Of a DNA stretch of 64,000 nt, positions 57,971-64,000 are shown in pieces. The DNA comes from Branchiostoma floridae (lineage: Eukaryota > Chordata > Leptocardii > Amphioxiformes > Branchiostomatidae), in the NCBI RefSeq assembly GCF_000003815.2, contig NC_049980.1, positions 6,310,659 through 6,374,658 of the forward strand, in the 5' to 3' direction. Both the position numbers and the translations under genes were made by a program. The number at the start of each line of letters is the position of its first letter. The stretch's first letter is position 1. The notes below the pieces were generated by a model, which saw only the letters and a list, made by a program, of their open reading frames with translations, was not told the origin of the DNA and made no database searches.

Positions 57971-58293
57971 TTCCCACCTGATGCCATTTAGATAGCTGTT
58001 GCTGTATTACCGTGGAAACTACTTGCAAACTTTTCAGTATTTTTCATATCTACAAACCTCTAGTCTTAGCCCAGAAGACAAGTGGTTCAAATGCAGCTTC
58101 TCTTTATAGATTTGACCAAGATTTAAGTCTTTTTTAAGAATTAAAAATGCCCTTAGTTAATAAGTTGATTGATTTCAAAATTCAACAAATACAAATGTTG
58201 GATATTAAATGTCACATTGTTCTCATCTGTAACAGTTCAATAGTGAACCTGATGTGATCTATGCCTGACATCTTTTTTTTTTTCTTTCAACAG
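57971..58293 (+). other. MAP1 intron 2, 3' end and acceptor
   Basis: Ends with a strong pyrimidine tract and acceptor, TTTTTTTTTTCTTTCAACAG|GC, directly before exon 3. Confidence 0.85.
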
Positions 58294-60326
58294 GCCAGCA
58301 AACCTTACAACACAGCAGTGACAACATGGAGGCAGTGCTGCTGTTGAACCCCATCTTGGACACAGTCAAGTCCGAGGTGAAGAACATGCTGACGCACCAG
58401 GACAGGCACAAGCACCTCGTCTTTGGAGGCAAATCAGCGGAGAACAGTGGAGACTGGGTCCTGCAAGACGGAGCCTTCTCCTTCCTGGATCTGATTGACT
58501 CGTGCAAGGATCCTGATGTCTCCACTGCGCTCACGTCTATGGGTAGCCGACCGTGCTTAACCGTAAGCTGTGCACCAGAGGGAGATTTCAAAGGAACGTC
58601 GTGTGCTACAAAGTCGTTAGAGCAACAGATAGAGATTCAACTGAACCCCAAACAGGACGATTGTGACATTGAGAGCACCGAGGACTTTGGTTGTTACCTG
58701 ATTGACACGACCAATCTGGAAACACCTTTCAATCTGCTGGAGCCTGCAAAGGCGAGTGGATTCCTCAAGATCAGTAAGCCATCGCTGTATGTATTCCCTG
58801 CTGGGAAGGGAGATGCTGCTTTCTTTGCTGTAAATGGCTTCAACATCCTGGTGAACGGTGGCTCGTCCCGGAAGGCCTGCTTCTGGAAGCTTGTGCGGCA
58901 TTTGGACAGAATAGACGCTGTCATGATGACACATGCGGGGACTGACAGCCTGCCTGGCATGAACAGCTTCTTGCAGAGGAAAGTGGCTGAGAGAGACCTT
59001 GGGGAACCCAGCCCTGGCACAGACGAATACAATGACTGGCTCAGTAAAGTAAAGTCTCCCGAACTGGGAGTCTTTTATTTCAATGCCCCTGACAAGACAA
59101 AAGCTAACAACGTAGACTCCATGGTCCTAACTAGTAGGGACCTTGGATGTGACACCCTGGAGAATCTGAAACTACTGGATATAAAACCCCACCAATGCAT
59201 GAGAACGGACTCTAAATCAGAGCCACTGACACTCTTCAACAAAGTGGGTGTCGGCAAACTGGACATGTACATACTGAACCCATCAAAAGACAGTAAAGAG
59301 GTCAAAGAGATGCTACACCAGTGGAGCAACAATGCAAAGAAGTTTAGCTCTGCAAAGATTGGTGTGAAAGTTTCTGGTAAAGATGTTGACATTCCTATTC
59401 CTGACCTTACGTCTATAGCTGCTCTACTAGTGTGGCATCCTGCAAACCCTACAGAGAAGATTGTTAGGGTTCTTTTCCCTGGAAATGCCCCACAAAATAA
59501 AATCTTTGAAGGTCTCGATAGATTAAAACATTTAGAGTTCCTGAAACATCCACATGCCTCCCAGAAGATCCTTACAGATCAAACTAAGCCCAAGAAGAGG
59601 AAAGTATCAGAGAAAAAGATTCAAGAGAAAAAGGAAAAGGAAAAGACAGAAAAAAAGGCTGAGAAAAAAGTAACAGAGAAAGTTGAAGAAAAACCTAAGA
59701 CAAAGCCAAAGCCAAAGGCTGCTGCTCCTAAGAAGAAAGCAGCAAAACCCAAAGAGAAAAAGAAGGCTGCAAAGAAAGATGTTGGTGCTGCTATTGTAGC
59801 AACTGGTGCCATTGCAGCAGCCACTGGAGCTACGGTTATTGCAATGGCAGCGGATGAAGCTGCAGCTGCTCCTCCAGAGCAAGCACCACCCAAAGAAGAG
59901 CCAGCATTTACTCCCCCAGAGGACCTTACCGCTGAGTTTGAAAAACAACGAACGGAAGAGACAGCTGAGGTGGAAGTTGCAGAAGAGGCAATAGAAGAGA
60001 TGGAAGCTCAAATCCCTGCAGAGGAGGAGGAACCACCTACAACAGAAGAAGAAAAGGAAAAAGGTGCAGAGGAACTTGAAGGCAAGCCATCACCCGATGA
60101 AGAACCTGAAGAAAAAATCGAAAAAGAGGAGGATAACATTCCAGCTGAAATCATTGAAGAAACTATTGAGAAAGAGGAAGAAAAAACTGTCCAAGGTGAA
60201 GAGGAAGTACAAGAAAAAGAAGAGGAACAAGAAGATCATCGTGAAATCGAGGAAGCTGAAACTGCCACAACCACAACCACCACAGAAGGTCCTGATGAAC
60301 CTGATGAAGATGATGAGGAGGAGGTT

Positions 60327-60357
<31 letters not shown>

Positions 60358-63300
60358 GTATAACTCCAACTGCTCTTGTGCTTCCCTCCAGCATTGAAGC
60401 AAAGGCCAAGGATGAAGAGGAATCAGATCAAGAGATGGAAGAAGAGTCTTCTCCAGGAGATGAGAGAGAAGGGGAGGGACACGAGGCAGACATAGAGACC
60501 TCACCTGAAATCAGTGATGTGATGCAAAAGGGAGAGCCCGATGAAGAGAAGGGTACTCCTGAAGATTCAGGTCTGCCTGAGGAAGGACGTCGGCCAGAAT
60601 CAACAGAGCTGACATCAGGGGAAGAGGCTGAAGGAAAGGAAGTCTCTGAGGATGAAGCCCTTGGTGCTCCGGCAGAGGAGGAACAGAATGGAGAGGTAGG
60701 ATCTCCAGATGAAGAAGCAAACTATGAAATAGTGGACTCTGCAGAACCACAAGCCTCCTCACCAACAGAGGAAGAGGTCAAGTCACCAGAAGACAAGAAG
60801 TCCCTTTCTCCTCTTTCATCCCCTGAAATTATTACTATGGAGACAGCAGATGCTGCATTTGCACCAATTGGACTTGATGTTGGAGATGAATTGGAAGGAA
60901 TTCCCTTCAGCATCCCATCTAGAGATCAGCCAGAACAAGAACCTCAGAAAGAAAGCGAGGACAAAGAGGAGGAAGAAGAAGACGAGGATGAAGAGGATGA
61001 GACAACTCCAGTTTCTGAGGACAGAACTCCAGTAGCAGAGGACAGGACACCTGTAACAGAGGAGAAGACACCTGTTACAGAAGAGGCAGTTTCACCTGCA
61101 GCTGAAGAAGCTGGATCACCCGAAAAAGAACACAAGGAGGCAATTGAATCCCCCAAACCTAAGCCTGATGACATTGACATCTCCCCAATTGAACAGGTGC
61201 AGGAGTTTGAGCCAATCAAGTCAGCACCCCCTACAACAAAGACTTATGAAGCTGATACATCTGATGCTGATGCACAGTACCTTGCTAAATGGGAAACCCT
61301 GAATGATGTTAGCCCATCTGCTGCCCCAGAATATGCTGCCCCAGTTGCTATTGAAATTGAAGATGGAGAAGATAGTGATGGTGAGGAAAAGGAAACTCCA
61401 ACTACTGATAAAATGAAATTGCTGGAAGATCTTGAGGAAGAGGATGAAACAGAGCTTGCTGAAATAGCAAAGTCTCCAGAGACAGTGGACACCTCTGGTA
61501 AGGCTGCAATCCCAGTGACTACTGAGGATTCGGAAGAACCAACAAAGAAGGAAGACATCACTGAGGTGACTATGACAGTGGAGATTTCAGTACAGGAAAA
61601 ACATGAAACTGAAGAGGTTGTTGAGAAGGTGGACGAGGAAGAAGCAGCATCAGAAGATGATGAAGCAGAGGACAAGTTAAAAACAGCGGCAGAAGTAGTA
61701 ACAGCTCTGGTTGATACAGAAAAACAACTCGAACCTTCATCTGAAGAACCTGAACCTCAAACAGCAGCAGAAGTCACATTTGCTTTGGTTGATGCTGAGA
61801 AAGAACAGAGTCCTGTTGCAAACGTAGAATTTAAAACTGCAGCTGAAGTGTCGACTGCTCTGGTTGAATCGCAGAATGTACAAGAACAAGAGGCAGAGGT
61901 GGACCTCAAAACTGCTGGTGAAGTGGTTACATCCCTGGTTGCCTCTAAAATGGATGAGGAGGAGCCTGAGGTAGATGTCGAATTGAAGACAGCTGCTGAA
62001 GTAATGACAACTTTCACAGAAATGCAACAACAACAAGATGAGGAAAGGGCAGAAAAAGTAGATATCAAACCTGTTGCTGAGGTTGCTACAGCCCTTATAG
62101 AGGTAGAAAAACAACAAGAGGCATCCCTAGTACCTTCTGAAATGGCATTAGATGACAAGCCTGAAGCTGAGGAGGCAGGAAAACAGGAAGAGCCAGAGGT
62201 CGATTTGAAAGCTGATGCTGAGGTTGTGACAGCTGTGATAGACACACAGAAGGCTGTTGAGTCAGACACAAAAGTGGAAATGCCAACTGCTGCTGAAAGC
62301 CAACCAACAGAAGAGGAGGCTGAGGAAGCGCCTTCAGAGGACGAGCAAGAGGCAGGTGATCATGTAGAACTTGAGACAGCTGCCAATGTTATAACTGCCC
62401 TGGAAGACATCAAGAGGGAGCATCCTGAAGAAGTTGATGTAGACTTTAAGACTGCTGCTGAAGTTGTCACAGCCCTTGAAGACGCACAAAAGGAACACCC
62501 AGTAGCTGAAGCCGAGGTGGAACTGAAAACGGCTGTGGAAGTTGTTACCGCTCTTGAAAGTGTAAAAACTGAGGAGACAACAGAACCTGAAGCAGAACAG
62601 CAAGCAGAAACTGAGGTGGAATTCAAGACAGCTGCAGAGGTTGTAACTGCCTTTGAAAGTTCAAAAACAGAAGAGCCAACAGAAACTGAGGTAGATCTGA
62701 AGACTGCCGCAGAGGTTGTTACCGCACTTGAAGGTGTAAAAACAGAGGAACCAACAGAACCCGAAGCTGAGGAACCTGAAGAAACTGAGGTAGATCTCAA
62801 GACTGCCGCAGAGGTGGTTACAGCTCTTGAAGTTGCAAAAACTGAAGAACCAACAGAAACTGAGGTAGATCTGAAGACTGCAGCTGAGGTGGTTACAGCA
62901 CTTGAAGGTGTAAAATCGGAGGAACCAACAGAACCCGAAGCTGAGGAACCTGAAGAAACTGAGGTAGATCTGAAGACTGCTGCTGAAGTGGTTACAGCAC
63001 TTGAAGGTGTAAAAACCGAAGAATCAGAAGAAACTGAGGTAGACCTCAAGACTGCCGCAGAGGTGGTTACAGCACTTGAAGGTGTAAAAACAGAGGAACC
63101 AACAGAACCTGAAGCTGAGGAATCAGAAGAAACTGAGGTAGACCTCAAGACTGCGGCAGAAGTAGTCACAGCTCTTGAAGTTTCAAAAACTGAGGAACCA
63201 ACAGAAACTGAGGTAGACCTCAAGACTGCCGCTGAAGTGGTTACAGCACTTGAAAGTGTAAAACCTGAGGAATCAGAAGAAACTGAGATAGACCTCAAGA

Positions 63301-64000
63301 CTGCTGCAGAGGTGGTAACAGCACTTGAAGGTGTAAAAATAGAGGAACCAACAGAATCTGAAGCTGAGGAATCAGAAGAAACTGAGGTAGACCTCAAGAC
63401 TGCCGCAGAAGTGGTTACAGCTCTTGAAGGTGTAAAACCTGAGGAGCCAACAGAAATTGAGGTAGATCTGAAAACTGCTGCTGAAGTTGTTACAGCACTT
63501 GAAGATGTTAAACCTGAGGAACCAGAAGAACCGGAAGCAGAACAGCTGACAGAAACTGAAGTGGAACTCAAAACTGCTGCAGAGGTTGTCACTGCTCTTG
63601 AAGATGTAAAAACTGAGGAAACAGAAGAAACTGAGGTATACCTAAAGACTGCTGCTGAAGTTGTTACAGCACTTGAAGGTGTAAAACCTGAGGAACCAGA
63701 AGATGAAGTGGAACTTAAGACTGCTGCTGAGGTAGTCACAGCCCTTGAAAGTGTAAAAACGGAAGAGGTAACAGAAACTGAGGTAGAATTCAAAACAGCT
63801 GCAGAGGTTGTAACTGCCTTTGAAAGTTCAAAAACAGAAGAGCCAACAGAAACTGAGGTAGATCTGAAGACTGCCGCTGAAGTGGTTACAGCACTTGAAG
63901 GTGTAAAAACCGAGGAATCAGAAGAAACTGAGGTAGATCTCAAGACTGCTGCAGAGGTTGTTACAGCACTTGAAGGTGTAAAACCTGAGGAACCAGACGA
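58294..64000 (+). CDS. MAP1: MAP1-family protein, giant coding exon 3 (partial)
   Basis: Open from the acceptor to the window end (about 1,901 codons from residue 87, 3' end not reached), as in vertebrate MAP1A/B where one giant exon codes for most of the protein. Residues 87-515 are the conserved MAP1 N-terminal domain. It includes QQTLQHSSDNMEAVLLLNP, FLKISKPSLYVFPAGKGDAA, AVNGFNILVNGGSSRK, CFWKLVRHLDRIDAVMMTH, VGVGKLDMYILNPSK and LLVWHPANPTEKIVRVLFPG, all close to MAP1B. Residues 517-583 are Lys-rich with a PKKRKV motif, the likely microtubule-binding part. Residues ~584-640 carry an Ala-rich stretch and PPEDLTAEFE, also found in MAP1B. Acidic Glu-rich sequence follows (about 59940-61000), then four RTPV[A/T]E[D/E]-type heptads (61002-61085), then the KTAAEVV repeat array from 61677. 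The heavy/light chain cut site and light chain must lie beyond the window. Confidence 0.96.
61677..64000 (+). repeat. Coding tandem repeat, KTAAEVVTALE units (at least 27)
   Basis: Lies inside MAP1 exon 3 and keeps its frame. The core is VDLKTAAEVVTALE followed by a variable acidic linker such as GVKTEEPTETE. Units 1-10 (to about 62610) are diverged and of mixed length. From there units are nearly identical and come in two lengths, 25 codons (75 bp) and 33 codons (99 bp, with an added TEPEAEE-like insert), often alternating. The array is still running at the window end. The unit is predicted to be helical and highly acidic. It is unlike the repeats of vertebrate MAP1B or fly futsch. Confidence 0.95.

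Noticed and set aside
59607-62603. Several other minus-strand and off-frame open frames in the MAP1 exon
   Set aside because: Low-complexity (Phe/Leu/Cys or Ser strings) shadows of Lys/Glu-rich codons on the + strand.
62360-63943. Long minus-strand open frame (527 codons, Ser/Thr/Val-rich, repetitive)
   Set aside because: It is the antisense shadow of the MAP1 repeat array. Units of 75 and 99 bp are multiples of three, so a stop-free antisense frame is copied with each unit. The + strand frame has homology and splice support.

Overview
The window is about 64 kb of eukaryotic, intron-bearing DNA. It is AT-leaning, with long non-coding stretches full of microsatellites, minisatellites and small terminal-inverted-repeat (TIR) elements, and it has three assembly gaps. 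Two things point to an invertebrate deuterostome, most likely amphioxus (Branchiostoma): a single intron-interrupted MAP1-type gene, and many short MITE/SINE copies of a kind known from amphioxus. The species is an inference, not something I could read from a diagnostic marker.

Only one gene can be named with confidence. It is a MAP1-family microtubule-associated protein (relative of vertebrate MAP1A/MAP1B/MAP1S and fly futsch) on the + strand. It has coding exon 1 at 39570-39726, exon 2 at 43364-43462, and a giant exon 3 from 58294 that is still open at the window end. The splice phases agree and about 1,987 residues are visible. The protein shows the conserved MAP1 N-terminal domain, a Lys-rich microtubule-binding-type stretch that starts with a PKKRKV motif, the Ala-rich plus PEDLT segment shared with MAP1B, a Glu-rich acidic region, and at least 27 copies of a 'KTAAEVVTALE' repeat. 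The light chain must lie beyond the window.

Layout. 1-39 kb: no gene I can name. It holds two weak candidate first exons (3924-4010 and 27682-27735), six copies (one of them in intron 2) of a ~215-bp fold-back MITE, tRNA-like SINEs, a 409-bp TIR element with 9-bp target duplication, satellites flanking a gap at 15-16.6 kb, and a strand-consistent series of RE1/NRSE-like (REST-type) motifs at 29.0-34.4 kb around a 38-bp minisatellite. 39.5-43.4 kb: CRE/CCAAT promoter, exon 1, and intron 1, which ends in a minisatellite built from copies of the exon 2 splice acceptor. 43.5-58.3 kb: intron 2, with a piggyBac-like MITE carrying two CREs and a tandem duplication holding two near-perfect RE1-like motifs. 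58.3-64 kb: exon 3.

The most interesting reading is that a neuronal cytoskeletal gene in an invertebrate chordate may be flanked and invaded by REST-type silencer motifs spread by local duplication. A second unusual feature is a splice-site-derived minisatellite directly in front of a short, essential exon. Both are sequence observations with testable functional implications, not demonstrated functions.
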